Shown: positions 45,001 to 54,919, counted from the first letter of the stretch. The stretch is 64,000 nucleotides of DNA from Alteromonas pelagimontana (GCF_002499975.2 NZ_CP052766.1:1612001-1676000), one strand, 5' to 3'. Numbers and translations: made by a program. The notes: generated from the letters alone by a model not told the origin.

Positions 45001-47472
45001 CTAATGTTGATTGGCTAATGCCTGCGCAGCGTTGACCGTAAAAATATAAGTGGCGCCAAGATTAATAACGTATTCGTTCTCTCCCCACATAAACGGCCAG
45101 TCTTCTTTGTTTTCAGGTAAGTCCGGTTTAAGAATAAGCACACCGGGCACGATTGCACCAGAGATAAAAGAATAGTCGGCGCGATTCATACCATAGGCCA
45201 CCTTTTTAGATTCTGTTCCCACGTTAGATACAAAAGAAATGTCAGAATCAGGGTGAGTACCATAAATATAATCCAGTGCGCGATAGATGCTTTGCGTACT
45301 AAACATCTCGGGAAATGCTTTGTGTAGGTAGTACTGGTTCACTGCCATTTGCAGTACGGTGCCGTTCCCTGCCCATCCACCCTCGGTAATTAGCACTCCG
45401 TACGGTGTCTGCTGGGCAATGACGTCCAGCTCCTGTTTATAAGCGCCAGCTGCAGCTTTTACACGATTTCGATACTCCTTATCCATCAGCGGTAATGCCC
45501 GTACTGCCAAAATCGCATTTTCACCAAAGTGCTGCTCTATTTCAGGTAACAGCTCAGCAACCGCTTGTTTATACTTGTTCTCTTTGGTGGTAATTAAAAG
45601 CTCTACTGCTGCTTTTAGCTTTTCCGGCTCCAGCCTTCCGCCTGTGGTATTGCCATGGTTAAAAATATCTGGCTGCTTAGCGGCCTCTTCGTCCCACGCC
45701 TTTTCCGCTGTAGTGAAACTCCTTTCAGCAAGCTGTGGATTGTAATCTGCCAGTGCCCGGCTGGCAGCAACCAGCGCAGCAATGGAACCATAATTTAAAG
45801 GGGTAGACTTACTGGTAAAAGCCCACCTGTCGTCAAACTTGCCACTGTTGACACCGTCAGCCTCGGTCTCTTTCATAGCTGACTGGTATATCAGGTTGTC
45901 TGTCATGGTTAAACCATCGCCCAAATGGGTATATTGGCTGATATCCGGCACAATGATGCCCGGAATGGCATGACCCACGGCATCAAATTGTCCCACCAGG
46001 GCAAGAGTCCCGTGTTCAATTTGCTGCAGGATATCCGGCTTGCCATCAGGAACGTGTATATCCACGTATTGCCGCTCATAGTCAACCAGAGTGGTATCTC
46101 TGGTTAGCGCGAATTCCTCCCAGGCAGCAACTAAGGTACTCACGGTTGCGTATTGGGTTTGGGTACGGATATCGTAATCACCAGCATCGTACCAGCCCCC
46201 CACATTCAGACCTGGAATATGCTCTCCCGGCTGGTAGGGTGTGTCGGTGGTCGGCCCTTGCGCGTACAAATCGAAATGTTCGTGATTCAGAGGTGCCTGC
46301 AATGCGTCATCCAGATGGGAAGCACCGTGCCAGACCCGGTACGCTTCATTAATTAACATATGATCCATTTGCACTGGAAAATAATGATCGAGCGTAGGAT
46401 GCCAGGCACTCTTGTATACGCTGTCGCCGATTGGAAAGGAAGCAGTTACGGTATCGTCGTACTGTAGTTGATATAGTCCAGGCGTTGTCACTGAAGAAAA
46501 GTCAAAGGTGGCATATTGGTAACGCGTGTAGCTCCCCCACGGCTGAGGCTTCTCGCTGAGCACCACAGTTTTACTACCATCTGGTTGCACCTGAAGTAAC
46601 TTCGCTTCTGCTAGCGCAGGCGTATTTTCATCTAATTCTATTACCGCGTTTTTTTGCTGTGAAGGCAGATACCCCACTTGCGAATGTCCGATCACCGGCT
46701 GGCGCAGCCAGTTTTCTTGAATGCTGGCGGTTATCGCCCACTTTAACACTTCTCCGGTTTTGTTTTTTGGTAATAGGCCGCGGACTACGAACCAGCCGTT
46801 CTGCGCCTTGCCTCTGCCGTCATAAAGATTAAGAGTGCTCTCGTTCGATCTAATTGAAATCCGTCTTTTGGTATCTTCAGGGGCCAGAACCAGATGCTTC
46901 CCTGACGCAAGCGCCTCAGGCTCAACACTTCCGATAATTTCTTTTTTACCCGTAGGGTAGATGGGGAAATGTCCCGGATTTCCGTCTGCCAAAAAGGAGG
47001 CTTCAAAGTAGGTAGCAGGAAGAAACTCCATGTTAAAACCTGCTTTTCCGACGAGCGCTGCCGGTACAGCTTTTGGAACATTCACTGAAATTTCCACGCC
47101 GTTTTCAACTGGCGTAGCTTTGACTGAGTAACTGAAGTTGTAGTCAGGATACCTCAGGAACGCTTCAATACTCTGCTCTTTTTCATTAACCTTACGAGAG
47201 ATGAACTCTGGAATGGGATCCCACTGCTCTGGAGTGGCGCTTAACCTAATGTCCCCGTTGGTCGCCATGCGATTTCCATGATGGATGACCTCCACGCCGC
47301 TAATCTTAGAGTCACCAAAGAGACCGTTATACCAATTGCTGAAAACCAGAATATTCAGCCCCTGAGTTTCAAAATACTCTTTTTCATTTAGTGTCAAAGA
47401 AGCGGATTCGCTACTTCCTGGCTGCAATAGAAATCCCGCTATGACCATGCCAGTGAATGTTGAGAATTTCAT
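45001..47472 (-). CDS. Glycoside hydrolase family 9 enzyme
   Basis: An 823-aa exported enzyme. Signal peptide MKFSTFTGMVIAGFLL with cleavage near residue 22. An N-terminal region of about 270 residues of beta-type sequence precedes a CelD_N immunoglobulin-like domain (SQVGYLPSQQKNAVIELDEN ... FDFSSVTTPGLYQL). The GH9 catalytic domain follows, with the catalytic-base motif GGWYDAGDYD and a C-terminal SDISFVSNVGTESKKV region in the place of the usual C-terminal helices. GH9 members cleave beta-1,4-glucans or act as exo-glucosaminidases; activity cannot be fixed here. It is followed downstream by the S10 operon terminator on the upstream side and stands alone. Confidence 0.88.
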   Translation of the reverse strand: MKFSTFTGMVIAGFLLQPGSSESASLTLNEKEYFETQGLNILVFSNWYNGLFGDSKISGVEVIHHGNRMATNGDIRLSATPEQWDPIPEFISRKVNEKEQSIEAFLRYPDYNFSYSVKATPVENGVEISVNVPKAVPAALVGKAGFNMEFLPATYFEASFLADGNPGHFPIYPTGKKEIIGSVEPEALASGKHLVLAPEDTKRRISIRSNESTLNLYDGRGKAQNGWFVVRGLLPKNKTGEVLKWAITASIQENWLRQPVIGHSQVGYLPSQQKNAVIELDENTPALAEAKLLQVQPDGSKTVVLSEKPQPWGSYTRYQYATFDFSSVTTPGLYQLQYDDTVTASFPIGDSVYKSAWHPTLDHYFPVQMDHMLINEAYRVWHGASHLDDALQAPLNHEHFDLYAQGPTTDTPYQPGEHIPGLNVGGWYDAGDYDIRTQTQYATVSTLVAAWEEFALTRDTTLVDYERQYVDIHVPDGKPDILQQIEHGTLALVGQFDAVGHAIPGIIVPDISQYTHLGDGLTMTDNLIYQSAMKETEADGVNSGKFDDRWAFTSKSTPLNYGSIAALVAASRALADYNPQLAERSFTTAEKAWDEEAAKQPDIFNHGNTTGGRLEPEKLKAAVELLITTKENKYKQAVAELLPEIEQHFGENAILAVRALPLMDKEYRNRVKAAAGAYKQELDVIAQQTPYGVLITEGGWAGNGTVLQMAVNQYYLHKAFPEMFSTQSIYRALDYIYGTHPDSDISFVSNVGTESKKVAYGMNRADYSFISGAIVPGVLILKPDLPENKEDWPFMWGENEYVINLGATYIFTVNAAQALANQH

Positions 47473-47945
47473 CCTTGTTCCTGATAGTAATTAAATTTAC
47501 GTCAGGCTACCAAGTTAATTAATTATTAAAATTACGGTATTACTCTTTACAATTACTATTTCGATCGTTTCCTACGTGGAAATTTAGTGGCGAAATTAAC
47601 GTAATGTGTAGTAAAGAAAGCGCGGAGTCAATCGGTAGAAAAGCTGATTGCTAGTTTGAATTGGTTGTAAGCCTCTTGTACTAATCCTTCTAGATGTGTA
47701 ATCAGTTCAGAGCACGTTAGTATTACAATGCATCCCGCGGTTATATGAACAAATCGCAGCTATGTTTTGAATGCCTGTCGTTTTCAATAGCTGCCACGTA
47801 CCGCATGGATTGGTGAAAATTTTTTTGATGGGTTTAAAAAGTTCTTCTAAACCTCTCCGAGACACAGACAAGCAGATCGTTAAGATCCTGAAGGAAAAGC
47901 TTAGGCCGGGCCGGAGCAATAGGAAATTTTGATAGTCCGGATATA
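47473..47945. other. Intergenic region between rpsQ and the GH9 gene
   Basis: About 470 bp upstream of the GH9 gene. It contains a MITE-like fragment (47679-47722). A 34-codon frame at 47828-47932 has a weak resemblance (DKQIVKILKE) to the N-terminus of IS3-type OrfA; this is too short to call. Promoter elements of the GH9 gene must lie here but none is distinct. Confidence 0.4.
47679..47722 (+). repeat. Short MITE-like derivative with both termini
   Basis: 44 bp from TACTAATCC (47679-47687) to GTTAGTA (47716-47722), with A-end sequence ATGTGTAATCAGTTCAGAG between. It is an A end joined to the opposite terminus with the centre deleted. Confidence 0.65.
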
Positions 47946-47978
47946 CAAAAAAGCCGCTCGAAAGAGCGGCCCTTTTTT
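47946..47978 (-). terminator. Intrinsic terminator of the S10 operon
   Basis: GCCGCTC (47970-47964 on the minus strand) and GAGCGGC (47959-47953) with loop TTTC, followed by TTTTTT; the other side also ends in a run of T, so it may act in both directions. It begins 20 bp after the rpsQ stop and thus closes the operon before any spc gene. Confidence 0.88.
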
Positions 47979-47997
47979 ATCAGAAACTAAAGCTAAA

Positions 47998-48255
47998 TTA
48001 TACGCCAGCTTTAGTTACTACATCGACTAGAGTCCAGTTTTTGCTTTTAGACAAAGGACGACATTCACTAATAGTGACGATATCGCCTTCGTTACAAACA
48101 TTACTCTCGTCGTGTGCGTGTAGTTTAGTAGAACGCTTGATGAACTTCCCGTAGATAGGGTGCTTTACAAAACGCTCAACAACAACAGTGATGGTTTTTT
48201 CCATTTTGTTGCTGACCACACGACCTTGCACTGTACGAACTTTTTGTTCAGTCAT
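47998..48255 (-). CDS. rpsQ: Ribosomal protein S17
   Basis: An 85-aa primary 16S rRNA-binding protein of the small subunit. The starting [20 protein letters not shown] and [19 protein letters not shown] are typical S17, and the family's [18 protein letters not shown] closes the OB fold. It shares one base with the rpmC stop (the codons overlap), so the two are translationally coupled. It is the last gene of this operon; a strong terminator follows, and rplN, usually next, is absent. Confidence 0.97.
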   Translation of the reverse strand: MTEQKVRTVQGRVVSNKMEKTITVVVERFVKHPIYGKFIKRSTKLHAHDESNVCNEGDIVTISECRPLSKSKNWTLVDVVTKAGV

Positions 48256-48446
48256 TACGCATCAGCCTTTTGAGTCAGAATGGTTTTAACACGCGCGATG
48301 GTACGACGCACAGTTCTCAACTGGGCAGTTTTTTCAAGCTGACCGGTTGAATGCTGCATGCGTAAGTTGAACTGTTCGCGTAGCAGGTTTAATAACTCTG
48401 CATTCAGCTCTTCTACGCTTTTGTCTTTCAGTTCAGCTGCTTTCAT
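48255..48446 (-). CDS. rpmC: Ribosomal protein L29
   Basis: A 63-aa two-helix large-subunit protein near the peptide exit tunnel. [20 protein letters not shown] and [19 protein letters not shown] are standard L29 sequences. The start overlaps the rplP stop by one base and the stop overlaps the rpsQ start by one base, giving a tightly coupled row of three genes. Full length. Confidence 0.96.
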   Translation of the reverse strand: MKAAELKDKSVEELNAELLNLLREQFNLRMQHSTGQLEKTAQLRTVRRTIARVKTILTQKADA

Positions 48447-48859
48447 TACATCACCGTCCGAGTTACAAAGGTTGTTTTAAATGGCAGTTTAGCCGCTGCC
48501 AGTTCAAACGCTTCGCGTGCAAGAGACTCAGGAACACCTTCCATCTCATACAGTACGCGGCCAGGTTGAATTTGGCATACCCAGTACTCTACGTTACCTT
48601 TACCTTTACCTTGACGAACCTCAAGAGGCTTCTCAGTAATTGGCTTGTCAGGGAAAACCCGAATCCAGATTTTACCTTGACGCTTAACGTGACGAGTCAT
48701 AGCACGACGCGCTGCTTCGATTTGACGCGCTGTCATGCGACCGCGGCCAACTGCTTTCAGGCCATAGGTACCGAAGCTTACTTTGCTACCCGCAATAGCA
48801 AGACCACGGTTACGACCTTTATGCTGTTTACGAAATTTCGTACGCTTTGGTTGTAACAT
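48446..48859 (-). CDS. rplP: Ribosomal protein L16
   Basis: A 137-aa large-subunit protein that helps organise the peptidyl-transferase and A-site tRNA region. [40 protein letters not shown] and [20 protein letters not shown] are canonical L16 segments. It starts 2 bp after the rpsC stop. Complete and of normal length. Confidence 0.97.
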   Translation of the reverse strand: MLQPKRTKFRKQHKGRNRGLAIAGSKVSFGTYGLKAVGRGRMTARQIEAARRAMTRHVKRQGKIWIRVFPDKPITEKPLEVRQGKGKGNVEYWVCQIQPGRVLYEMEGVPESLAREAFELAAAKLPFKTTFVTRTVM

Positions 48860-48861
48860 GA

Positions 48862-49566
48862 TTAGCCCTCTCGCTTAGCGTTGCGGCCTTTCTTCTTAGG
48901 TTGAGCAGGTGGAGTCTGCTCTTGGTTTGTAGGCAGTCCGCCTAGAACCTCACCTTTGAAGATCCATACCTTAACGCCAATGATACCGTAGGTAGTTGCC
49001 GCTTCAGAGGTTGCGTAATCGATGTCTGCACGGAAAGTGTGCAGCGGAACGCGACCTTCACGATACCATTCAGAACGCGCAATTTCTGCTCCGCCCAAAC
49101 GGCCACCAACTTGAACTTTGATACCTTTAGCACCCAGACGCATAGCATTTTGTACCGCACGCTTCATAGCACGACGGAACATAACACGACGCTCTAACTG
49201 ACTGGAAATGCTGTCAGCAACAAGCTGTGCGTCAAGTTCAGGCTTGCGAACTTCGGCAATGTTAATCTGAGCAGGCACACCGGCTAGCTTAGATACGTAG
49301 CTGCGCAGCTTTTCAACGTCTTCACCTTTCTTACCGATGACCACACCAGGACGCGCAGTGTGAATAGTCACACGGATGCTCTTGGCAGGACGCTCGATCA
49401 CAATTTTAGAAAGTGAAGCGTTTTTCAGTTGCTTAGTCAGATACTGACGTACCTGATGGTCATTAAACAGGTTATCCGCATAATCTGCGGTATTAGCGTA
49501 CCAGGTAGAAGTCCATGGTTTGCTGATACCCAGGCGTATACCTGTAGGATGTACCTTCTGTCCCAT
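48862..49566 (-). CDS. rpsC: Ribosomal protein S3
   Basis: A 234-aa small-subunit head protein at the mRNA entry site. [20 protein letters not shown] and the KH domain [15 protein letters not shown] are typical, then the C-terminal domain with [19 protein letters not shown]. The last 20 residues are Pro/Lys/Arg-rich. It starts 9 bp after the rplV stop. Complete. Confidence 0.97.
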   Translation of the reverse strand: MGQKVHPTGIRLGISKPWTSTWYANTADYADNLFNDHQVRQYLTKQLKNASLSKIVIERPAKSIRVTIHTARPGVVIGKKGEDVEKLRSYVSKLAGVPAQINIAEVRKPELDAQLVADSISSQLERRVMFRRAMKRAVQNAMRLGAKGIKVQVGGRLGGAEIARSEWYREGRVPLHTFRADIDYATSEAATTYGIIGVKVWIFKGEVLGGLPTNQEQTPPAQPKKKGRNAKREG

Positions 49567-49575
49567 TATCTACTC

Positions 49576-49908
49576 CTAGTTATCCGCTACAACCACAGTG
49601 ATGTGACTGCTACGCTTAAAGATACGATCAGCACGGCCTTTAGCACGTGGCTTGATACGCTTCATAGTTGGGCCTTCATCAACAAAGACTTTCGCAACGA
49701 TTAATTCATCGATGTCAGCGCCTTCATTGTGTTCTGCATTTGCAATCGCAGACTCCAGTACCTTTTTAAGCAGTACTGCGCTTTTCTTTGGGCTGTACGT
49801 CAGAAGCTCAAGTGCTTTCTCTACGTGCATTCCGCGAACTTGATCCGCAACCAAGCGTGCCTTTTGTGCCGAAGTACGGGCAAAACGGTGTTTAGCTAAT
49901 GCTTCCAT
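49576..49908 (-). CDS. rplV: Ribosomal protein L22
   Basis: A 110-aa 23S rRNA-binding protein whose long beta-hairpin lines the exit tunnel. [20 protein letters not shown] and [19 protein letters not shown] are standard L22; the hairpin lies in the second. It lies 11 bp after rpsS. Confidence 0.97.
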   Translation of the reverse strand: MEALAKHRFARTSAQKARLVADQVRGMHVEKALELLTYSPKKSAVLLKKVLESAIANAEHNEGADIDELIVAKVFVDEGPTMKRIKPRAKGRADRIFKRSSHITVVVADN

Positions 49909-49919
49909 CTTCCTACCCC

Positions 49920-50195
49920 TTATCGTTTGGCTTTCTTATCCGCGACATGGCCGCGGTAAGTACGCGTTGGCGCAAATTCGCCCAACTTATGGCCGACCAT
50001 TTCGTCACTAATAATGACAGGAACGTGCTGACGACCGTTATGGACCGCAATGGTCAACCCAATCATATCTGGGATGATCATGGAACGGCGTGACCAAGTT
50101 TTAATTGGACGACGCTCGTTCTTTTCCACTGCAGCCTCTACCTTCTTCAACAAGTGCAGGTCAATAAATGGACCTTTCTTGAGAGAACGTGGCAT
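49920..50195 (-). CDS. rpsS: Ribosomal protein S19
   Basis: A 91-aa head protein of the small subunit, [20 protein letters not shown] at the start and [20 protein letters not shown] at the end, both typical. It starts 15 bp after the rplB stop. Confidence 0.97.
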   Translation of the reverse strand: MPRSLKKGPFIDLHLLKKVEAAVEKNERRPIKTWSRRSMIIPDMIGLTIAVHNGRQHVPVIISDEMVGHKLGEFAPTRTYRGHVADKKAKR

Positions 50196-50210
50196 GGTGA
50201 ATCCTCGCTA

Positions 50211-51035
50211 TTACTTGTTTCGACGACGTACGATAAGTTTATCGGTACGCTTATTACTTCGAGTTTTCTTACCTTTGGTAGGAATACCCCAAGGAGTGAC
50301 TGGGTGACGGCCACCTGATGTACGACCTTCACCACCACCGTGTGGGTGATCAACCGGGTTCATGGCAACACCACGAACGGTTGGACGTACACCGCGCCAG
50401 CGTGTCGCACCTGCTTTACCCAGTGAGCGCAGCATGTGTTCTGCATTACCAACTTCACCAATGGTGGCGCGGCAATCAGACAATACTTTACGCATTTCAC
50501 CAGAACGTAGACGAAGTGTTACATAGTTTCCGTCACGCGCTAGAATCTGTGCGTATGCGCCAGCTGAACGTGCAATTTGCGCACCTTTACCCGGCTTCAT
50601 TTCAATAGCGTGTACAACAGAACCTACTGGCATGTTACGCATTGGTAATGCGTTGCCTGCCTTAATAGGTGCGTTAACGCCAGAGTTCAGTTGGTCACCA
50701 GCTTTAATATTTTTCGGTGCCAGGATGTAACGACGTTCACCATCTGCATACAGTACCAAAGCAATGTTTGCAGAACGGTTTGGATCATATTCTAAACGCT
50801 CAACAGTGGCTGGAATGCCATCTTTGTTACGTTTAAAGTCAATCACACGGTAATGTTGTTTATGTCCACCACCAATGTGACGTACGGTAATACGACCATT
50901 GTTGTTACGACCGCCAGACTTGCTGTTCTTTTCAAGCAAAGGCGCGTACGGCGCACCTTTGTGCAGGTCAGGGTTAGTAACCTGAACAACGTGACGACGA
51001 CCGGCAGAAGTTGGCTTAGCTTTCAATAATGGCAT
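50211..51035 (-). CDS. rplB: Ribosomal protein L2
   Basis: A 274-aa protein needed for subunit association and peptidyl-transferase activity. [20 protein letters not shown] is missing only small differences; the C-terminal [20 protein letters not shown] contains the conserved His in [10 protein letters not shown]. It starts 14 bp after rplW. Full length. Confidence 0.98.
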   Translation of the reverse strand: MPLLKAKPTSAGRRHVVQVTNPDLHKGAPYAPLLEKNSKSGGRNNNGRITVRHIGGGHKQHYRVIDFKRNKDGIPATVERLEYDPNRSANIALVLYADGERRYILAPKNIKAGDQLNSGVNAPIKAGNALPMRNMPVGSVVHAIEMKPGKGAQIARSAGAYAQILARDGNYVTLRLRSGEMRKVLSDCRATIGEVGNAEHMLRSLGKAGATRWRGVRPTVRGVAMNPVDHPHGGGEGRTSGGRHPVTPWGIPTKGKKTRSNKRTDKLIVRRRNK

Positions 51036-51049
51036 TTCTAATCCCCTTC

Positions 51050-51349
51050 TTACTCAGCGCCACCGACAAAGTCGATGTCCTGACCTTCTTTAAGAACCAC
51101 GTAGGCCTTTTTCCAGTCGCTGCGTTTACCAAAAGATGCACCGTGACGTTTAGTCTTACCTTTAACATTTACGGTACGAACGCCCTGAACTTCAACTTCA
51201 AACAGTTTTTCAACTGCTGCTTTGATTTCAGCCTTGTTCGCATCTTTAGCTACTTTAAATACAACTGTGTTGTTCGCTTCAGCAGCCATAGTCGACTTTT
51301 CTGAAACGTGAGGCGCTTTAAGCACCGTCAGTAGACGTTCTTCTCTCAT
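51050..51349 (-). CDS. rplW: Ribosomal protein L23
   Basis: A 99-aa protein at the tunnel exit and docking point for SRP and trigger factor. [20 protein letters not shown] and [20 protein letters not shown] are typical. Its ATG overlaps the rplD stop by 4 bp (ATGA-type coupling). Confidence 0.97.
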   Translation of the reverse strand: MREERLLTVLKAPHVSEKSTMAAEANNTVVFKVAKDANKAEIKAAVEKLFEVEVQGVRTVNVKGKTKRHGASFGKRSDWKKAYVVLKEGQDIDFVGGAE

Positions 51350-51951
51350 GCTAACGCCTCCTCAAGTTGTTTAACCGCATCAGCAGTGATTAGCACTTTT
51401 TCAAACGCAATCAAGCTAACTGGATCAAGACCTGAAACGTCACGCACATCAACTTTGTACAAGTTACGCGCGGCCAGGAACAAGTTCTCATCAACCTCGG
51501 TTGTCACGATTAAAACATCGCTTAACTCAAGGTCACTCAGTTTGCTGATCAGAGCTTTAGTTTTCGGCGCATCAACACCAAATTTCTCAACAACGACTAA
51601 ACGCTCTTGACGAACCAGCTCAGATAGGATGCTTTTAATAGCACCACGGTACATTTTCTTGTTAACTTTTTGATCAAAGTCACGAGGTTTAGCAGCAAAT
51701 GCACGGCCACCACCGACCCAGATTGGGCTGCGGATTGTACCGGCACGAGCACGGCCAGTACCTTTTTGACGCCATGGCTTCTTACCACCACCACGAACTT
51801 CTGCACGCGTTTTCTGCGCTTTAGTACCCTGACGAGCACCGGCACCGTAAGCAACGACTACCTGATGAACCAGGGCTTCGTTAAATTCACGTCCAAAGGT
51901 CGCTTCGGATACTTCAAGAGCGCTTTGCGCGTCTTTCAATGTTAATTCCAT
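51346..51951 (-). CDS. rplD: Ribosomal protein L4
   Basis: A 201-aa protein that lines the exit tunnel and, in E. coli, represses its own operon by binding the S10 leader. The tunnel loop appears as [28 protein letters not shown] (split here), and the rest is standard. The S10 leader ahead of rpsJ shows the matching features, see the attenuator entry. It starts 18 bp after rplC. Confidence 0.97.
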   Translation of the reverse strand: MELTLKDAQSALEVSEATFGREFNEALVHQVVVAYGAGARQGTKAQKTRAEVRGGGKKPWRQKGTGRARAGTIRSPIWVGGGRAFAAKPRDFDQKVNKKMYRGAIKSILSELVRQERLVVVEKFGVDAPKTKALISKLSDLELSDVLIVTTEVDENLFLAARNLYKVDVRDVSGLDPVSLIAFEKVLITADAVKQLEEALA

Positions 51952-51969
51952 CAGTTCACTCCCCAGACG

Positions 51970-52608
51970 TTACGCTTTAACAGCTGGCTTGACGATAACA
52001 TCGCCGCCAGTTGCGCCAGGTACGGCACCTTTAACTAGGATCAGGTTGTTCTCTAAGTCCACACGTACGACTTCCAAAGATTGCGTAGTCACTTGCTTGT
52101 TACCAAGTTGACCAGCCATTTTCTTACCTCTGAAAACGCGGCCTGGCGTTTGGTTTTGACCAATCGAACCAGGTGCACGGTGAGAAAGAGAGTTACCGTG
52201 AGTTTGACGCTGGCCACTAAAGTTCCAACGCTTAATAGCTCCGGCAAAGCCTTTACCTTTAGACGTGCCAGTCACGTCAATTTTCTTGGTGTCGTTAAAG
52301 ATTTCAACAGTGATTTCACTGCCTACTTCAATATCGCTACCTTCGTTATCTTCAAGACGGAATTCCCACAGACCACGTCCAGCGTCAACACCAGCTTTAG
52401 CAAATTGCCCAGCTGCTGCTTTATTAACGCGGTTCGCTTTCTTGGTTCCAGCAGTAACCTGAAGAGCGCGATAACCGTCAGTGTCATCAGTACGTAACTG
52501 AGTTACACGGTTTGGGGTCGCTTCGATAACAGTCACAGGGATAGATGTACCATCTTCAGTGAAGATGCGAGTCATACCCACTTTACGACCGACTAGACCA
52601 ATCGCCAT
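51970..52608 (-). CDS. rplC: Ribosomal protein L3
   Basis: A 212-aa protein binding near the 3' end of 23S r[43 protein letters not shown] and the Gln-methylation segment [20 protein letters not shown] are all typical. It starts 18 bp after the rpsJ stop. Complete. Confidence 0.97.
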   Translation of the reverse strand: MAIGLVGRKVGMTRIFTEDGTSIPVTVIEATPNRVTQLRTDDTDGYRALQVTAGTKKANRVNKAAAGQFAKAGVDAGRGLWEFRLEDNEGSDIEVGSEITVEIFNDTKKIDVTGTSKGKGFAGAIKRWNFSGQRQTHGNSLSHRAPGSIGQNQTPGRVFRGKKMAGQLGNKQVTTQSLEVVRVDLENNLILVKGAVPGATGGDVIVKPAVKA

Positions 52609-52626
52609 TGTTATAACCCTCTCTTG

Positions 52627-53155
<529 letters not shown>

Positions 53156-53183
53156 ATTATACTGATGTGGAGTTTGAATGCAA
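53156..53183 (-). promoter_or_regulatory. Promoter of the S10 operon
   Basis: -35 TTGCAT (53183-53178) and a perfect -10 TATAAT (53161-53156), spaced 16 bp. Transcription would begin near 53149, giving a leader of about 210 nt. Confidence 0.8.
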
Positions 53184-53303
53184 GCAGAATGTTGGATTTC
53201 TAAGCGATATCTCACACCCATTCATAACTTAACTAGGAGAAACTGTACCTTCGACCACTTCCCTATATGAATGGTTAAGGAATACAGTGAAGGTTTGGTA
53301 ACA

Positions 53304-53546
53304 ATGAGAGCGTTTAAAATGCAAGTGTCCGCGAGTGATTACAAAAAGATCCACCTCTTTTTTTCTTCTATGCTTTGCTTTGGAGCATGTGTTGGGATCG
53401 GCGGTTCTATTTATGATCGCTTGTTCAATAACGTATCTTTCTATAACAGTGAAGGGTTTAATACAACATTGCTGTTTATTGTCCTCGGTTTTATCTGGAA
53501 AATGCGTTACGAGCGTAAGCAAGCAGAGCTTTCGCAACAGAAGTAG
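53304..53546 (+). CDS. Small two-helix membrane protein; possible immunity candidate
   Basis: An 80-aa protein with two predicted membrane helices (IHLFFSSMLCFGACVGIGGS and FNTTLLFIVLGFIWKM) and a basic C-terminal tail (YERKQAELSQQK). No family recognised. I placed the start at ATG 53304 (KFMQVSASD follows shortly); an earlier ATG at 53271 lacks a ribosome-binding site. It stands 61 bp upstream of the first start of the disrupted double-glycine peptide gene, on the same strand. Small two-helix membrane proteins are common as bacteriocin immunity proteins, so such a role is possible, but it is inference from position only. Confidence 0.5.
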   Translation: MRAFKMQVSASDYKKIHLFFSSMLCFGACVGIGGSIYDRLFNNVSFYNSEGFNTTLLFIVLGFIWKMRYERKQAELSQQK

Positions 53547-53656
53547 TTTGTCCGTCAGAGCAGTAGTCTTCTTGTTTGAGCTTAGTAAGATTAGGAGGCA
53601 TTTAATTGTGAATGCCCGTGAATCTAACAAGGAAATTATAATGGAAGTATTATCAA

Positions 53657-53660
53657 CTAG
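53657..53660. repeat. IS target duplication, left copy
   Basis: CTAG next to the left end of the IS; the right copy is at 54538-54541. Matching 4-bp direct repeats show a simple transposition event. Confidence 0.7.
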
Positions 53661-54537
53661 AGTCTGTTGATCTTTGCTGTACATATTTTATTCAGCATAC
53701 ATCGGTAACCACATCATAATAAAAGCCAGAGATACCATCGAATGGTAGTTTCTGGCTAGTTTTTCATATCTCGTCGCAATGGCCCGATATTTTTTCACTT
53801 TCAAAAATGCATTTTCAACAAGGTGGCGATATTTGTATAGACACCAGTCCATATGCGCATTACCACGCTTTTTATTCGCCTTTCTCGGGATGTTAGATAC
53901 TGTACCTGTTGCCTCAATGGTCTCTCTCAAACCATCACTGTCATACCCCTTGTCTGCCACAATTATTTCGGCTGCCGGCGAGTTGAACACTAATGACTCG
54001 GCAAAGCGTACGTCATGCGCTTGCCCACCCGATAATTCAAAATAGACAGGTAATCCTCCACTATCCACTGCTAAGTGGATTTTCGTCGAGTTCCCGCCCC
54101 GGCTTTTGCCTATCGCTTCATCATGATCACTCGCAGCACCGCACCCGTGTTGATGTGTTTTAACGATACTGCCATCGAGAAACAGCCATTGGGTATCACT
54201 GTCGCGGCTTAATATTTCAAACATATAGGCCAACACACCCTTTTTCGACCATAAATTGAATCGCCGGAAGATGGCGCTCCAATCACCAAACTCTGAGGGT
54301 AAGTCACGCCATGGAATACCTGTTCTCATACGATAAAGTATTCCTTCAAATGTCATTCTGTGTTCCGGCTTTGAATAGACTCGGCCACTCAAATACATTA
54401 CGCGGGATAGCATCGCCCATTGGGCATCTGTTAACATAGTTCTCGGCATGTTGATTTCGGTATTGTTTGTTTTTGGCGAAATGGATTATACCAGTCTTCA
54501 TGCCGTTTATTTTTTATACCACAAAGATCAACACGCT
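53661..54537 (-). mobile_element. IS5-family insertion sequence (IS427-like), 877 bp
   Basis: Ends AGTCTGTTGATCTTTG (left) and, read inward, AGCGTGTTGATCTTTG (right) are inverted repeats with two mismatches. CTAG duplications flank it. It carries one transposase gene on the minus strand, in a single uninterrupted frame, so it may still be active. The target CTAG is typical of this group. Confidence 0.85.
53688..54449 (-). CDS. IS5-family transposase
   Basis: A 253-aa DDE transposase. N-terminal LTDAQWAMLSRVMYLSGR and MRTGIPWRDLPSEFGDWSAI are typical of the DUF4096-type helix-turn-helix region; the catalytic Asp lies in FLDGSIVKTHQHG, the second in IVADKGYDSD and the Glu in LVENAFLKVKKYRAIATRYE. 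In many IS427-group elements the frame is split in two with a programmed frameshift; here it is a single frame. It belongs to the element at 53661-54537, inserted in a peptide gene. Confidence 0.92.
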   Translation of the reverse strand: MPRTMLTDAQWAMLSRVMYLSGRVYSKPEHRMTFEGILYRMRTGIPWRDLPSEFGDWSAIFRRFNLWSKKGVLAYMFEILSRDSDTQWLFLDGSIVKTHQHGCGAASDHDEAIGKSRGGNSTKIHLAVDSGGLPVYFELSGGQAHDVRFAESLVFNSPAAEIIVADKGYDSDGLRETIEATGTVSNIPRKANKKRGNAHMDWCLYKYRHLVENAFLKVKKYRAIATRYEKLARNYHSMVSLAFIMMWLPMYAE

Positions 54538-54697
54538 CTAGTGAAATACACGCGGTTGCAGGCGGTTTTATGAGCGAATGGTTCACCAGAAAAATGAATT
54601 CTTTTGGCTATGCCGCTGACTATTTCTATAACAATGTAATGATTGGTAACGGCGTTGTTGATGATATGGCGAAAATGGTACGTTGAGTAAAATATCT

Positions 54698-54868
54698 ATG
54701 AAAACTGAATTATCAGCTAATGAAATTATGCAAGTTTCAGGCGGCATGCCTCTATGGTTTGCGGTTGGTGGAACTATCTCTACTTATAATTGGATGCTAG
54801 ACCAAGCTGAAGCATTTGGAAGAGGTTTGGGTTTGGGCTTCTACGATGGTATGCATTCGCGCCGTTAA
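54698..54868 (+). CDS. Double-glycine leader peptide (bacteriocin-like)
   Basis: A 56-aa precursor. The leader MKTELSANEIMQVSGG matches LSxxE[IL]xx[VI]xGG and shares LSxxEIxxVxGG with the disrupted gene before it, which places cleavage after the GG by a C39-peptidase ABC exporter. The 40-aa mature part starts MPLWFAVGG and contains a GRGLGLGFY segment with a GxxxG pair, as in two-peptide (class IIb-like) bacteriocins, and ends in two Arg. Start ATG 54698 was chosen; an in-frame TTG at 54683 overlaps the preceding stop. No exporter gene is seen within the window, so it would depend on one elsewhere. Confidence 0.7.
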   Translation: MKTELSANEIMQVSGGMPLWFAVGGTISTYNWMLDQAEAFGRGLGLGFYDGMHSRR

Positions 54869-54890
54869 AAAACAGGAATAGCTGAACCGC

Positions 54891-54919
54891 AAGAAGGCCG
54901 AGGAATCTTTTGCCTTCTT
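54891..54919 (+). terminator. Possible terminator after the peptide genes
   Basis: AAGAAGGC (54891-54898) and GCCTTCTT (54912-54919) form an 8-bp perfect stem with a 13-nt loop. Only CATAAAA follows, so termination efficiency is doubtful. Confidence 0.35.

Larger units (their letters stand above)
53641..54686 (+). pseudogene. Double-glycine peptide gene interrupted by an IS5-family element
   Basis: Left part 53641-53660 encodes MEVLST up to the CTAG target; right part resumes after 54541. Deleting 53661-54541 (IS plus one CTAG) restores a single frame of 54 codons to TGA at 54684-54686. The leader reads MEVLSTSEIHAVAGG (15 aa), fitting the double-glycine leader consensus LSxxE[IL]xx[VI]xGG; the remaining 39 residues are aromatic-rich and end in AKMVR. 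AAGGA precedes the ATG by 7 bp. An in-frame GTG at 53608 with AGGAGG upstream would give a 26-aa leader. As found, the left fragment ends at a stop 10 codons in (TGA at 53668-53670, inside the IS). Confidence 0.75.

Noticed and set aside
47828..47932. Fragment faintly like an IS3-type OrfA N-terminus (DKQIVKILKE)
   Set aside because: Only 34 codons and one short match, no inverted repeats found; too weak to call a transposase remnant.
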